A stretch of DNA of 64,000 nucleotides from CAWIUB01 sp963839175 (GCA_963839175.1 CAWIUB010000030.1:186001-250000); one strand, 5' to 3'. Counted from the first letter of the stretch, positions 1-8,836 are shown. Notes: generated by a model not told the origin, from the letters alone. A program made the numbers and translations.

Positions 1-216
1 GAGCAGCGCTTCGTCCCGCAGCACGAGGAGATCACGATGACGGTTGCCCGGGTGCCGCTGGACGAGGCGGTGCGGCGGGCACTCGCAGGCGAGCTGACCA
101 ATGCGTCAGCGGTGGCGGGCGTGCTGGCCGCGCGGGCCGCTCAGGTGCAGGCATGGGCGCCGCTGCGCCCGGCTGATGCGCCGTGGTCGGCGCGGCCGGG
201 CGTCGCACGGCACTGA
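1..216 (+). CDS. 3' end of a NUDIX hydrolase (ADP-ribose pyrophosphatase-like), partial
   Basis: The last 71 codons of a gene that begins before the window, read in frame 1 and ending in TGA. The readable part carries HEEITMTVARVPLDEAV and GELTNASAVAGVLAA, which look like the C-terminal tail of actinobacterial ADP-ribose pyrophosphatases. The catalytic NUDIX box itself lies outside the window, so the family call rests on the tail and on position: in M. tuberculosis a NUDIX gene (Rv1700) also precedes xerD (Rv1701). The gene ends 12 bp before the xerD start, so the two are probably co-transcribed. Confidence 0.7.
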   Translation, partial: EQRFVPQHEEITMTVARVPLDEAVRRALAGELTNASAVAGVLAARAAQVQAWAPLRPADAPWSARPGVARH

Positions 217-227
217 AGTCGCTATCC

Positions 228-1220
228 ATGTCCGGGCTAAGGTCGCTGCCCGTGGCCGGCGATCCACCTGACGTTCGTCCGCGGGCTCAGGCTGGACGCC
301 TCGCGCTGCCCCGCGTGATCCGCAGCTACCTCGACCACCTCGCCGTCGAGCGCGGCGTGGCGGCCAACACCCTCACGTCCTACCGTCGCGATCTCGCTCG
401 ATACAGCGACTACCTCGCCCGGCACACCGTCGAATCAATAGTCTCCGTCGACGCCGCCACGATCAGCCGGTTCCTCGCCGAGCTACGCGAAGGCGACGCG
501 GAGCATCCTGCCCTGTCCACCGCGTCGGCCGCCCGAGCGGTCGTCGCAGTCCGTGGACTGCACCGGTTCGCGCTTCGGGAGGGCCTGGTGGCCAACGATG
601 TGGCCCGCGAGGTACGGCCACCACCGGCGCGGCGGCGGCTGCCGAAGGCCATCAGCGTCGAGGAGGTCGAGCGGCTGCTGGAGGCGTCCGGATTCGACCA
701 GACTCCGCTCGCGATCCGCGACAGGGCGTTGCTCGAGGTGCTCTACGCCACCGGCGCGCGGATTTCGGAGGCGGTAGGCCTCGCCGTCGACGACCTGGAC
801 CTGGCGCAGCGCACCGTGCTGCTGTCCGGCAAGGGCGGCAAACAACGTCGCGTCCCAGTCGGCTCCTTCGCCGCCGCGGCCGTTGACGCGTACCTCGTGC
901 GCGTCCGCCCGGCTCTCGCCGTGAACGGCCGCGGCACCAGCGCGCTGTTCCTCAACGCGCGCGGCGGTCCGCTGTCCCGCCAGTCCGCTTGGACGGTGCT
1001 GCGCGCAGCGGCCGAGAAAGCCGGGCTGGCGAGCGGGATCTCGCCGCACACCTTGCGCCATTCGTTCGCCACGCACCTGATGGAAGGCGGCGCGGACGTG
1101 AGAGTGGTGCAGGAGCTGCTGGGGCACTCGTCGGTGACGACGACGCAGATCTACACGCTCGTCACCGTTGCCCAGCTTCGCGAGGTGTACGCGGCGGCCC
1201 ATCCGCGGGCACTCGGCTAG
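228..1220 (+). CDS. xerD: Site-specific tyrosine recombinase XerD
   Basis: A 330-residue tyrosine recombinase that with XerC resolves chromosome dimers at dif. The N-terminal SAM-like DNA-binding domain covers about residues 25-115. The catalytic domain shows the full set in the right order: Arg178 (in ATGARISEA), His274 and Arg277 (HTLRH), His300 (LLGHSS) and nucleophile Tyr309 (QIYT). The ATG at 228 is preferred over the upstream GTG at 183 because the latter overlaps the NUDIX gene and adds an uncharacteristic tail. The protein is slightly longer than the usual 300 residues, through its N-terminus. Its place before parA/scpAB fits a chromosome-maintenance cluster. XerD rather than XerC is chosen by synteny with Rv1701. 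Confidence 0.92.
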   Translation: MSGLRSLPVAGDPPDVRPRAQAGRLALPRVIRSYLDHLAVERGVAANTLTSYRRDLARYSDYLARHTVESIVSVDAATISRFLAELREGDAEHPALSTASAARAVVAVRGLHRFALREGLVANDVAREVRPPPARRRLPKAISVEEVERLLEASGFDQTPLAIRDRALLEVLYATGARISEAVGLAVDDLDLAQRTVLLSGKGGKQRRVPVGSFAAAAVDAYLVRVRPALAVNGRGTSALFLNARGGPLSRQSAWTVLRAAAEKAGLASGISPHTLRHSFATHLMEGGADVRVVQELLGHSSVTTTQIYTLVTVAQLREVYAAAHPRALG

Positions 1221-1338
1221 CCGCGCGGGCTCTTCCCGGCGCGACGCGCCGCGGACTGCGTCGAATCCGACGACGCGGTGAGGTAGCGTCTCGCCAAGCG
1301 TCGGTTGCCGACGAGCGGGTAAGGGGATTTCACGCTTG

Positions 1339-2238
1339 ATGTCTATGTCGACAAGTGGCGGAAGTCCCGAGATATCGGGAGAACTGTTCGCCGTCGAGGC
1401 CGGCAGGTCTGCCGATCCCGCTGTGACCCGCCCTAAGCGCAGGCTCGCCGATCCGCCGCCGCTGGCCGGTCACGGCCCCGCGCGCGTTATCGCCCTGTGC
1501 AACCAGAAGGGTGGCGTGGGCAAGACAACCACCACGATCAACCTCGGCGCGGCGCTGGCCGAGTTCGGTCGCCGGGTGCTGCTGGTGGATTTCGATCCCC
1601 AGGGTGCGCTGTCCGTCGGCCTGGGTGTCGCTCCCCACCAGCTCGATCGCACGGCCTACAACCTGCTGATGGAGCGCGGCGTCAATGTCGACGAGGTGCT
1701 GCTCAAGACGGGCGTGCCGGGTATGGATCTGTTGCCGAGCAACATCGATCTGTCTGCCGCAGAGGTACAGCTGGTCGGCGAGGTGGCTCGCGAGCAGACG
1801 CTGGCCCGAGTCCTCGCTCCGGTGGTCGAGGACTATGACTTCATGCTGATCGACTGCCAGCCGTCGCTCGGCCTGCTCACCGTCAACGCGCTGACCGCAG
1901 CCACCGGTGTCATCGTCCCGTTGGAGTGCGAGTTCTTCAGCCTGCGCGGCGTCGCGTTACTCATCGACACGATCGAAAAGATCCGCGAACGTCTCAACCC
2001 GCAGTTGAAGCTTGAAGGCATTCTGGCCACCATGTACGACGGACGCACACTGCACGGCCGTGAGGTCTTCGCCCGCGTGGTCGAGGCCTTCGGCGACTCT
2101 GTGTTCGACACCGTGATCGCCCGGACCGTCCGCTTCCCCGAGACCACCGTGGCCGGCGAGCCGATCACCACCTGGGCGCCAAACTCGGCCGGCGCGACGG
2201 CCTACCGGAACCTGGCTCGTGAGGTGCTCTCGCGATGA
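1339..2238 (+). CDS. ParA/Soj-family chromosome partitioning ATPase
   Basis: A 299-residue P-loop ATPase of the ParA/MinD superfamily. The deviant Walker A is visible as CNQKGGVGKTTTTINLG, followed by VDFDPQG (Walker A') and LIDCQPSLGLLT (Walker B). A roughly 50-residue Pro/Arg-rich N-terminal extension precedes the ATPase core. ATG 1339 is chosen over TTG 1336; AAGGGGA lies about 12 bp upstream. It is the paralogue encoded beside scpAB (Rv1708-like), not the oriC-linked ParA. The following gene starts 28 bp downstream. Its exact role in segregation or condensation is inferred from context. Confidence 0.9.
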   Translation: MSMSTSGGSPEISGELFAVEAGRSADPAVTRPKRRLADPPPLAGHGPARVIALCNQKGGVGKTTTTINLGAALAEFGRRVLLVDFDPQGALSVGLGVAPHQLDRTAYNLLMERGVNVDEVLLKTGVPGMDLLPSNIDLSAAEVQLVGEVAREQTLARVLAPVVEDYDFMLIDCQPSLGLLTVNALTAATGVIVPLECEFFSLRGVALLIDTIEKIRERLNPQLKLEGILATMYDGRTLHGREVFARVVEAFGDSVFDTVIARTVRFPETTVAGEPITTWAPNSAGATAYRNLAREVLSR

Positions 2239-2266
2239 TCCGCCGCCGATCCGCGCGGGCGCGTCG

Positions 2267-2782
2267 ATGACCCGCCGCGCGAGCCTGCCGGGTGCCGCTG
2301 AACTGTTCCGGGCGACCTCCGCAGCGAGTGGTGCGGACACGACGCAGGATGTCCACCATCCCGGGGTCGGCGCGGTGACCGCAATGCCCAGCGTCCCGGA
2401 GTCCAGCCCCTCGGCCTCCGGCGCCGCCGGGCTCAGCGCCGCCCTGTCCACTGTTGCGCCGGACTTGGTTCCGGTCCCCGACCCGGCGCCTGATATCTCG
2501 GCGGGCATCTCCCGTGCGGCCGTCGTGCGCGCAAGCCGGCGAATTCGCGCGGTCGGCGATCGCGCGCCCTCCGGCCGGGAACGACACGCGGAGAAGATCA
2601 CCGTCTACTGCTCGGGGCAGGAGCTGATCGAGCTCGAATCGGCGCGGCTGCAGCTGCGGGCCGAGCACGGGCTTGCTGTCGACCGCGGCCGGATCGTCCG
2701 CGAGGCGATGGCGGTCGTGCTCGCCGATCTGGATGCCAAGGGGGAGTCGTCGATCCTGGTGCGACGGTTGCGCGAGGCGTGA
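2267..2782 (+). CDS. Small unknown protein between ParA and ScpA, possible ribbon-helix-helix domain
   Basis: A 171-residue protein whose first about 100 residues are low-complexity (Ala, Pro, Ser) and probably disordered. The conserved-looking part is the C-terminal 65 residues, with KITVYCSGQELIELESARLQ then RIVREAMAVVLADLDAKG. A short strand followed by two helices resembles RHH-type DNA-binding folds such as those of ParB-like or CopG-like partners. That is a pattern judgement, not a family match. It is flanked closely by parA and scpA, and its TGA overlaps the scpA GTG by 4 bp, so it is almost certainly translated with scpAB. A DNA-binding or adaptor role for the ParA is a guess. Confidence 0.75.
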   Translation: MTRRASLPGAAELFRATSAASGADTTQDVHHPGVGAVTAMPSVPESSPSASGAAGLSAALSTVAPDLVPVPDPAPDISAGISRAAVVRASRRIRAVGDRAPSGRERHAEKITVYCSGQELIELESARLQLRAEHGLAVDRGRIVREAMAVVLADLDAKGESSILVRRLREA

Positions 2783-3675
2783 GGTCTCGGCTACGCGACG
2801 ACGTGCCGCACGATAACGCAGGCAATGTCGGCGCCGACCAGGGCGTGGATTCACTCGCTCGCCCGGAATCGAGCAGCGGTTTTCGGATAACGCTGTCGAA
2901 CTTCGAAGGCCCATTCGACCTGTTGCTGAGCCTTATCAGCCGCCGCAAGATGGACGTAACCGAGGTCGCACTCTCTCAGGTAACAGACGAGTTCATCGCC
3001 TACCTGACGGCGGCGCAGGCGTGGGATCTCGACCAGGCCACCGAGTTCCTCGTCGTGGCGTCGACGCTGCTCGACCTCAAGGCGGCGCGGCTGCTGCCGG
3101 CCGCCGAGGTCGAGGACGACGAGGACCTCGCCCTGCTGGAAGGCCGCGACCTGCTCTTCGCCCGGCTGCTGCAGTACCGCGCCTACAAGCTCGTCGCCGC
3201 CCACCTGGCCGAACTCGAACGCAGTCAGTCCCAGCGACACGGCCGCGTGGCGGAGCTCGAACCACGCTACGCCACGCTGATGCCCGATGTGCTGATCGGC
3301 GTCGACGCGGCGGGTTTCGCCGAAATGGCCCGGTCGGTATTTGCGACCCGACCGGTACCCGTTGTCACGCTCGATCACGTGCATGCCCCCCGGGTAAGCG
3401 TACACGAGCACCTGGTCGTGATCCGCAACCGGTTGTGGCGGCAGGGCAGCGCGACGTTTCGGTCGCTGGTCGCCGATTGCGAATCAACCCTCGAGGTCGT
3501 GGCGCGCTTTCTTGCCCTCCTTGAGCTGTATCGCGAGGATGCGATCGCGTTCGACCAAGCCGCCGCGCTCGCCGATCTGCGCATCCGGTGGATCCAACGG
3601 GCCGGCGACGAGGAAAGCACCGTCGGGATCGCGGGCGACGACGTGGGCCGGTCCGTCGATGAGGAGTACGGGTGA
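2779..3675 (+). CDS. scpA: Segregation and condensation protein A
   Basis: A 298-residue kleisin that bridges Smc head domains and binds ScpB. The diagnostic N-terminal kleisin motif is FEGPFDLLLSLISRRKMDVTE at about residues 43-63, followed by ATEFLVVASTLLDLKAARLLP. The C-terminal winged-helix part is also present. The GTG start overlaps the preceding stop (GTGA), and the gene in turn overlaps scpB by 4 bp, so the two subunits are translationally coupled. Confidence 0.95.
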   Translation: MRSRLRDDVPHDNAGNVGADQGVDSLARPESSSGFRITLSNFEGPFDLLLSLISRRKMDVTEVALSQVTDEFIAYLTAAQAWDLDQATEFLVVASTLLDLKAARLLPAAEVEDDEDLALLEGRDLLFARLLQYRAYKLVAAHLAELERSQSQRHGRVAELEPRYATLMPDVLIGVDAAGFAEMARSVFATRPVPVVTLDHVHAPRVSVHEHLVVIRNRLWRQGSATFRSLVADCESTLEVVARFLALLELYREDAIAFDQAAALADLRIRWIQRAGDEESTVGIAGDDVGRSVDEEYG

Positions 3676-4322
3676 GCGAGGAGAAGCATGCGACCGGTGC
3701 AGTCGAACCGACCGAATCGGCGGCCGCCGAGAACCCAAGCAGCACAGCCACTTCGTCGGTCGGGCGGCCGTCGCTCGACGAGGCGAATCAGCTGCGCGGC
3801 GCCATCGAGGCGGTGCTGTTCGTACTGGACACGCCGATCGAGGTTATCTCCCTGGCCGCAGCTCTCGAACGGCCCGTGGGACAGGTCGCTGCCGCATTGG
3901 CTGATCTCGCTGCATACCTCGACGAACGGGGGAGCGGCATAGAGCTGGTCCAGATTGCGGGCGGCGTCCGCCTCTACACCCGGCGTGCATACGCGCCGTG
4001 GGTCGCCAGCTTCCTGACGGACGGACTGCGCAGCCGGTTGACCCAAGCGGCGCTCGAGACGCTGGCCGTCGTGGCCTACCGCCAGCCGGTGACGCGCGGG
4101 CGCATCGCCGCGATCCGCGGGGTCAACGTGGACGGGGTCGTGCGCACGCTGACCAGTCGCGGCTTGATCACCGAGGTTGGCTCGGATCCGGAGACTGGCG
4201 GAGGCCTCTTCCGGACGACCACGCTGTTTCTGGAGAAGATGGGACTGACCTCCATCAGCGATCTACCGTCACTGGCTCCCCTGCTGCCTGAGCTGGATGG
4301 TCTCGATATCGATGAACTCTGA
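3672..4322 (+). CDS. scpB: Segregation and condensation protein B
   Basis: A 216-residue tandem winged-helix protein that binds ScpA and completes the Smc condensin complex. Recognisable blocks are LRGAIEAVLFVLDTPIEV in the first domain and TQAALETLAVVAYRQPVTRGRIAAIRGVNVDGVVRTL in the second (given here as one conserved stretch around residues 119-155). The first 40 residues are low-complexity. The GTG start overlaps scpA, and the 3' end overlaps the pseudouridine synthase start. Confidence 0.95.
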   Translation: MSEEKHATGAVEPTESAAAENPSSTATSSVGRPSLDEANQLRGAIEAVLFVLDTPIEVISLAAALERPVGQVAAALADLAAYLDERGSGIELVQIAGGVRLYTRRAYAPWVASFLTDGLRSRLTQAALETLAVVAYRQPVTRGRIAAIRGVNVDGVVRTLTSRGLITEVGSDPETGGGLFRTTTLFLEKMGLTSISDLPSLAPLLPELDGLDIDEL

Positions 4323-5076
4323 GGCTGAGCTCGAGCCTTCAGATGGCAATCTCATCCGGCTGCAGAAGGTCCTCGCGGCCGCCGGCGTCGGTTCGCGGCG
4401 GGCCTGCGAAAGGCTGATCGCCGCTCACCGTGTCGAGGTGGACGGGGTGGTGGCAGCGGCCTTGGGCATGCGGGTGGATCCCCGCACGGCCGTGATACGC
4501 GTCGACGGCATGCGGATCAACGTCCGGGACGATCTGGTGTACCTAGCTTTGAACAAGCCACGAGGCGTCTTGAGCGCGATGTCCGATTCACACGGACGGC
4601 CGACCGTCGGTGATCTCGTCGCGGGCCTTCCCGAACGGCTGTTCCATGTTGGTCGGCTGGACGCGGACAGCGAAGGGCTGCTGCTGCTCACGAACGACGG
4701 CGAGCTTGCCCATCGGCTCATGCACCCGTCGTTCGAGGTCGTCAAGACGTATCTGGCCGATGTTCCGGGCCCGATCCCGCGCGAGCTGGGCCGCCGGCTG
4801 CGCGACGGCGTCCAGCTCGACGACGGACTGGTTCGCGTGGACGCTTTCCGGCTGGTTCAGGCCGAGGGTGGCCGTGCCTTGGTCGAGGTGCGGTTGCATG
4901 AGGGCCGCAACCGCATCGTTCGCCGGCTCTTGGCCGACGTGGGTCACCCAGTCGGGCGGCTGGTCCGCACGGCGATCGGCCCGGTGTCGCTGGGGGGCCA
5001 GCGCGCCGGATCCGTTAGGTCATTGACCACGGCGGAGCTCGCGTCGCTCCATAAACTTGTCGACAAGAAGCTTTGA
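4312..5076 (+). CDS. rluB: Pseudouridine synthase, RluB/RsuA family
   Basis: A 254-residue rRNA pseudouridine synthase. An N-terminal S4 RNA-binding domain (RLQKVLAAAGVGSRRACERLI, about residues 10-60) precedes the catalytic domain. The active-site motif is GRLDADSEGLLLLTNDGELA, with the catalytic Asp in RLDADS. YLALNKPRGVLS is also typical. ATG 4312 overlaps the scpB stop by 11 bp; ATG 4297 is a possible earlier start. The order scpA-scpB-rluB-cmk-der is conserved in actinobacteria. The target position in 23S rRNA is inferred from family membership. Confidence 0.92.
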   Translation: MNSEAELEPSDGNLIRLQKVLAAAGVGSRRACERLIAAHRVEVDGVVAAALGMRVDPRTAVIRVDGMRINVRDDLVYLALNKPRGVLSAMSDSHGRPTVGDLVAGLPERLFHVGRLDADSEGLLLLTNDGELAHRLMHPSFEVVKTYLADVPGPIPRELGRRLRDGVQLDDGLVRVDAFRLVQAEGGRALVEVRLHEGRNRIVRRLLADVGHPVGRLVRTAIGPVSLGGQRAGSVRSLTTAELASLHKLVDKKL

Positions 5077-5364
5077 GGATCGATCTCTATTCAGATAGAT
5101 CACCTTGGGGACTATGCGCGACCGAGTATCTGCCGTGGGCGTTGCGAGTCTCTGATGGGCTTCGATGTGTCGACAAAGCAGACTGGCGCTCTACCGACAG
5201 AAGTACTCGACGCCTTATCTGGATAGCCCTAGATCGTGCTCTCGCCGTGGCATTCCACTTCTGTAGAGCTTGATCGATATAGCGTGGAGCGGCTGTATCG
5301 CCACCGGCTCGATCGTCGTACGGGTCAACGAGCAAGCACCGTCAGAGGGAACGAGGTCAGGACT
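5077..5364 (+). other. Intergenic leader before the chorismate mutase
   Basis: A 288-bp stretch, more AT-rich than its surroundings, with no convincing gene. The open frame at 5073-5273 has no family resemblance and no ribosome binding site. A TATAGC at 5278-5283 could be a -10 element for the downstream gene, but no good -35 is visible. Confidence 0.4.
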
Positions 5365-5727
5365 GTGTCAGTGCGTGCCGTACGCGGCGCCATCCAGATT
5401 GACACCGATGCCCGCGAGGCGATCCTTGACGGCACGGCCAGCCTGGTACGCGAAGTGCTGCGCCGCAATGAATTGCGGCCGGATGACCTCATCAGCATCG
5501 TGTTCACCGCGACGCCGGACCTGACGGCGGAGTTTCCGGCCTACGCGGCCCGTCAGTTGGGGCTGACGGATGTCCCGCTGCTGTGTGCCACGGAGATCGC
5601 GGTTCCCGGCGCAATGCCGCGGGTACTCCGGTTGCTGGCCCATGTGGAAACTCAGCTCGGCAGACCGCAGATCAGGCATGTTTATCTGGGCGGCGCCGCA
5701 CAGCTGCGGACGGATCTTCCACAGTGA
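5365..5727 (+). CDS. aroH: Chorismate mutase, monofunctional AroH class
   Basis: A 120-residue protein matching the trimeric AroH-type chorismate mutase, which converts chorismate to prephenate for Phe and Tyr synthesis. Visible family features are VRAVRGAIQIDTDAREAI at the N-terminus (active-site Arg), the central DDLISIVFTATPDLTAEFPA, then PLLCATEIAVPGAMPRVLRL and IRHVYLGGAAQLRTDL at the C-terminus. GTG 5365 is chosen because similarity begins there and GAGGGAACGAGG lies just upstream; the longer open frame from 5236 adds an unrelated Arg-rich tail. It is separated from rluB and cmk by longer gaps, so it may have its own promoter. Confidence 0.9.
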   Translation: MSVRAVRGAIQIDTDAREAILDGTASLVREVLRRNELRPDDLISIVFTATPDLTAEFPAYAARQLGLTDVPLLCATEIAVPGAMPRVLRLLAHVETQLGRPQIRHVYLGGAAQLRTDLPQ

Positions 5728-5793
5728 GACCCGGGGCAGCCACTGGATGACGAAAGTGAGGACTGAGCCTCAGGTGGAGCATGGGCCGGTCTG

Positions 5794-5853
5794 CCGTAAG
5801 GCCTGTCTCCCGGTAAGCCTGTCGCCCGGTAAGCCTGTCGCCCGGTAAGCCTG
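5794..5853 (+). repeat. Short tandem repeat, 16-bp unit, about 3.75 copies
   Basis: Between aroH and cmk the 16-bp unit CCGGTAAGCCTGTCGC occurs perfectly at 5810-5825 and 5826-5841, then as a partial 12-bp copy at 5842-5853. A diverged first copy is at 5794-5809. The array is non-coding and has no spacers, so it is not CRISPR. Confidence 0.85.
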
Positions 5854-5968
5854 AGTTGGCGACCCTGGGCGAGGACATCTGGTCGGCATGTTGGCGAGGG
5901 CCGTCGCCGGTCGGCACACCCTCGGCAATCCGTATCCTCGTCCCGTCCCCGCCCGCAAAGGACCCAGC

Positions 5969-6727
5969 GTGCCTTCGACCGCCCGGCCTGCCGACTCGCC
6001 GTCCGGCGATCCCGCGACGAGTGCGCAGTCGGGTGACCCAGCCTTGCTGCGCGGCGTGGTGGCCCTGGACGGTCCGTCCGGGACCGGTAAGTCCACTGTC
6101 GCCAGACACCTCGCGGGCGAGCTCGCGGCTCGCTACTTGGATACCGGCGCGATGTACCGGGCGGCGACGTTGGGCGTGCTGGAAGCGGGAATCGACCCCG
6201 CAGACGACGAGAGGGTGGCATCACTCGTGGCCACGCTGATGATCGAGATCGGCACCGACCCGAACCGTCCCGCCATCGGGCTGAACGGCCGCGACGTGGC
6301 AGCCCGGATCCGAAGTGCCGAGGTGACGGCGGCGGTGAGCGCCGTCTCGGCCGTGCCAGCCGTCCGGCACGTCCTCGTGGCGCAACAGCGTCGGATCATC
6401 GGCTCCGGCGGCATCGTGGTAGAGGGGCGGGACATCGGTTCGGTCGTGTGGCCGCACGCCGAGCTGAAGGTGTACCTGACTGCGAGCCCGGCCGAGCGGG
6501 CTCGCCGCCGGGCCAGCGAGTTGAGCGCCGACCAGGACGACAGCGCGCTCGCCGAGGTGCAGGCCGATCTGCGACGTCGGGACGACCTGGACAGTTCCCG
6601 GCAGACGAGTCCGCTCGTCAAGGCCCGCGGTGCGATCGAGGTCGACACCACCCGCCTCGACGTCGACGAAGTTGTGAAGCATCTTGTCGACATATTGCGA
6701 AAATACGAAGCGGGGCGTCGTGGGTGA
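5969..6727 (+). CDS. cmk: Cytidylate kinase
   Basis: A 252-residue (d)CMP kinase that phosphorylates CMP and dCMP to the diphosphates. The P-loop is GPSGTGKSTVA (about residues 38-48), followed by YLDTGAMYRAATLGV (CMP binding), IVVEGRDIGSVVWP and RARRRASELSAD (lid). GTG 5969 is preferred because AAAGGAC sits 6 bp upstream and the longer frame from 5888 lacks such a site. The 3' end overlaps the start of the broken acyltransferase gene. Confidence 0.95.
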   Translation: MPSTARPADSPSGDPATSAQSGDPALLRGVVALDGPSGTGKSTVARHLAGELAARYLDTGAMYRAATLGVLEAGIDPADDERVASLVATLMIEIGTDPNRPAIGLNGRDVAARIRSAEVTAAVSAVSAVPAVRHVLVAQQRRIIGSGGIVVEGRDIGSVVWPHAELKVYLTASPAERARRRASELSADQDDSALAEVQADLRRRDDLDSSRQTSPLVKARGAIEVDTTRLDVDEVVKHLVDILRKYEAGRRG

Positions 6728-7402
6728 GCCGACGATCGCCGATCGCGTGTACGGGTCGGCCACGCTGGCCCGGCATCAGCGCATCGCCCGTGCGCTCGTG
6801 CGGACCCTCGGCAAGGTCGAGGCTACCGGCCTGGCGTCGATTCCGGCGGACGGGCCGACCCTGCTCGCGGTCAATCATCGCTCGATGTTGGACGGGCCGC
6901 TCGTGTTCGGCATGGTCAACCGGCCAGTCGCGTGCCTGGTGAAGGCGGAGGCGTTCACCGGCGGGGTCGGCCGTCTGCTGCGTGGGGCCGGGCAGATCTG
7001 CGTCGTCCGCGACGTGATCGATCCGGCGCCGATCCGGCTGTGCCTGTGCATCCTGCAGGCCGGGGGGGTCGATTGGCATCTTTCCTGAAGGCACCCGTGG
7101 CGACGGAACAGCCCGAACAGCCAAACCGGGTGTCGGCTATCTTTGCGCTGCGCACTGGCGCGACCGTCATTCCGATCGCGTGTTGGGGCACGGCTGAGGC
7201 GGTGCGCACCCCACGGCGGTTGCCGATTCGGGTCAACGCTGGAGCTGCGCTGCGATTCGACCGCTATCCCGACTCGCGTCCGCTCAACCGGCGAGTCACC
7301 GCGGCGGCCTCCGAGCAGGTCCGCCGAGCGCTGGCAGAGCTTGCGGCGGCTACCAGGCCTGGGTGGCCGACCCAGGAATTCGTGGGACCGTACGGCGGAT
7401 GA
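6720..7402 (+). pseudogene. 1-acylglycerol-3-phosphate acyltransferase (PlsC-like), two frameshifts
   Basis: The gene is readable only by changing frame twice. The first part contains the acyltransferase block I NHRSMLDGPLVF and runs to the G-run at 7062-7068. Then +1 gives IGIFPEGTRGDGTARTAKPG, the conserved FPEGT substrate block, up to the TTT at 7142-7144. A second +1 gives ALRTGATVIPIACWGTAEAV and the C-terminus. Removing one G and one T restores a normal protein of about 226 residues ending in an ATGA overlap with der. The overlap arguing for the last frame, and intact conserved residues throughout, suggest very recent mutation or homopolymer sequencing errors rather than old decay. In the given sequence translation stops at 7088. 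Confidence 0.88.
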
Positions 7403-8763
7403 GCGAATTCGACGGATGGGACCCGGTTGACCAGGATCAGGCGCAACCGGCTCCGGTGGTGGCCATGGTGGGACGTCCGAATGTGGGGAAGTCGACGCTG
7501 GTCAACCGCATCCTCGGCCGGCGCCAGGCGGTCGTGCAGGACGTCCCGGGCGTGACCCGCGATCGCATCGCCTACGACGCGATCTGGGGTGGCCGCCGGT
7601 TTACCTTGGTCGACACGGGCGGCTGGGAGCCCGATGCCCATGGTCTGCGGGCCAGGGTGTCCGCGCAGGCCGAACGCGCGGCAGCGACGGCCGACCTGGT
7701 GATGTTCGTGGTCGACGGGCGCACCGGCGCAACGGAGACCGACCTGGTCGTGGCCCGGACACTGCGGAAGTCTGGCCGGGCGGTCCTCCTGGTCGTCACG
7801 AAGGTCGACGACGAGCGTGCCGAGCCGGACGCTGCCGAACTGTGGTCGCTCGGCCTCGGCCAGCCATATCCGGTCAGCGGACTGCATGGCCGCGGCAGTG
7901 GCGACCTGCTCGACGCGGTGCTCGACGCGCTGCCGCGGGCCCCCCTCGACAGGCCCACCGAGGGCGGACCGCGCCGAGTCGCACTGGTGGGCCGGCCGAA
8001 TGTCGGCAAGTCGAGCCTGCTCAACCGAATCGCCGGCGAGGAACGGTCCGTCGTCGACCAGATCGGCGGCACCACCATCGACCCCGTCGACAGCCTGGTC
8101 GTCCTGGACGGCGAGGCCTGGCGGTTCGTCGACACGGCGGGACTGCGCCGGCGGGTGAACCAGGCCGCCGGGATGGAATACTTCGCCAGTCTGCGGACAG
8201 CCAGTGCGATCGAGGCCGCCGAGGTGGCGGTCGTGTTGCTGGACGCGTCCGAGCCGCTCACCGAGCAGGACCAGCGCGTCATCGCCGCCGTCGTCGATGC
8301 CGGACGAGCCCTCGTGATCGCCTTCAACAAGTGGGATCTGGTCGACGAGGATCGCCGCGAGCAACTGGACCGCGAGGTCAGCCGGGAACTCGCGCGGGTG
8401 CTCTGGGCACCGCGCGTCAACATCTCGTCGAAGACCGGCCGGGCCGTGGAGAAGCTCGCGGGCGCGTTGCGCACGAGCCTTGCCTCCTGGGACCGGCGTA
8501 TCTCAACCGGCCGGCTGAACACCTGGCTGACGGAGGTCGTCGCGGCCACGCCGCCCCCGGCCCGTGGCGGCAAGGCCCCGCGGGTGCTGTTCGCGACGCA
8601 GGCGGATACACGCCCGCCGAGGCTCGTGCTGTTCACCACCGGCTTCCTGGAAGCCGGCTACCGGCGATTCATCGAGCGTCGGCTGCGCGAAGACTTCGAC
8701 TTCACCGGCACGCCCATCGAGATCTCGGTGCGCGTCCGCGAGCGACGAGCGGCGCGCCGCTGA
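7399..8763 (+). CDS. der: Ribosome biogenesis GTPase Der (EngA)
   Basis: A 454-residue double-GTPase needed for 50S subunit maturation. Two G domains are present, each with GRPNVGKS as G1 (about residues 25-32 and 198-205). Domain 1 has DTGGWE and TKVD; domain 2 has DTAGLR and NKWD. A C-terminal KH-like domain follows (about residues 370-454) with RVLFATQADTRPPRLVLFTT. ATG 7399 overlaps the acyltransferase stop, which supports that start. Confidence 0.96.
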   Translation: MSEFDGWDPVDQDQAQPAPVVAMVGRPNVGKSTLVNRILGRRQAVVQDVPGVTRDRIAYDAIWGGRRFTLVDTGGWEPDAHGLRARVSAQAERAAATADLVMFVVDGRTGATETDLVVARTLRKSGRAVLLVVTKVDDERAEPDAAELWSLGLGQPYPVSGLHGRGSGDLLDAVLDALPRAPLDRPTEGGPRRVALVGRPNVGKSSLLNRIAGEERSVVDQIGGTTIDPVDSLVVLDGEAWRFVDTAGLRRRVNQAAGMEYFASLRTASAIEAAEVAVVLLDASEPLTEQDQRVIAAVVDAGRALVIAFNKWDLVDEDRREQLDREVSRELARVLWAPRVNISSKTGRAVEKLAGALRTSLASWDRRISTGRLNTWLTEVVAATPPPARGGKAPRVLFATQADTRPPRLVLFTTGFLEAGYRRFIERRLREDFDFTGTPIEISVRVRERRAARR

Positions 8764-8836
8764 GCGCGGACCGCGGCGGTTTGCGCTGATGGGGCGCACC
8801 TCGTTGGCTGCGCTAGGGTTTGTAGTCGGTCAAGAC

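Noticed and set aside
5794..5853. Tandem repeats as a CRISPR array
   Set aside because: Units are 16 bp with no spacers and no cas genes nearby.
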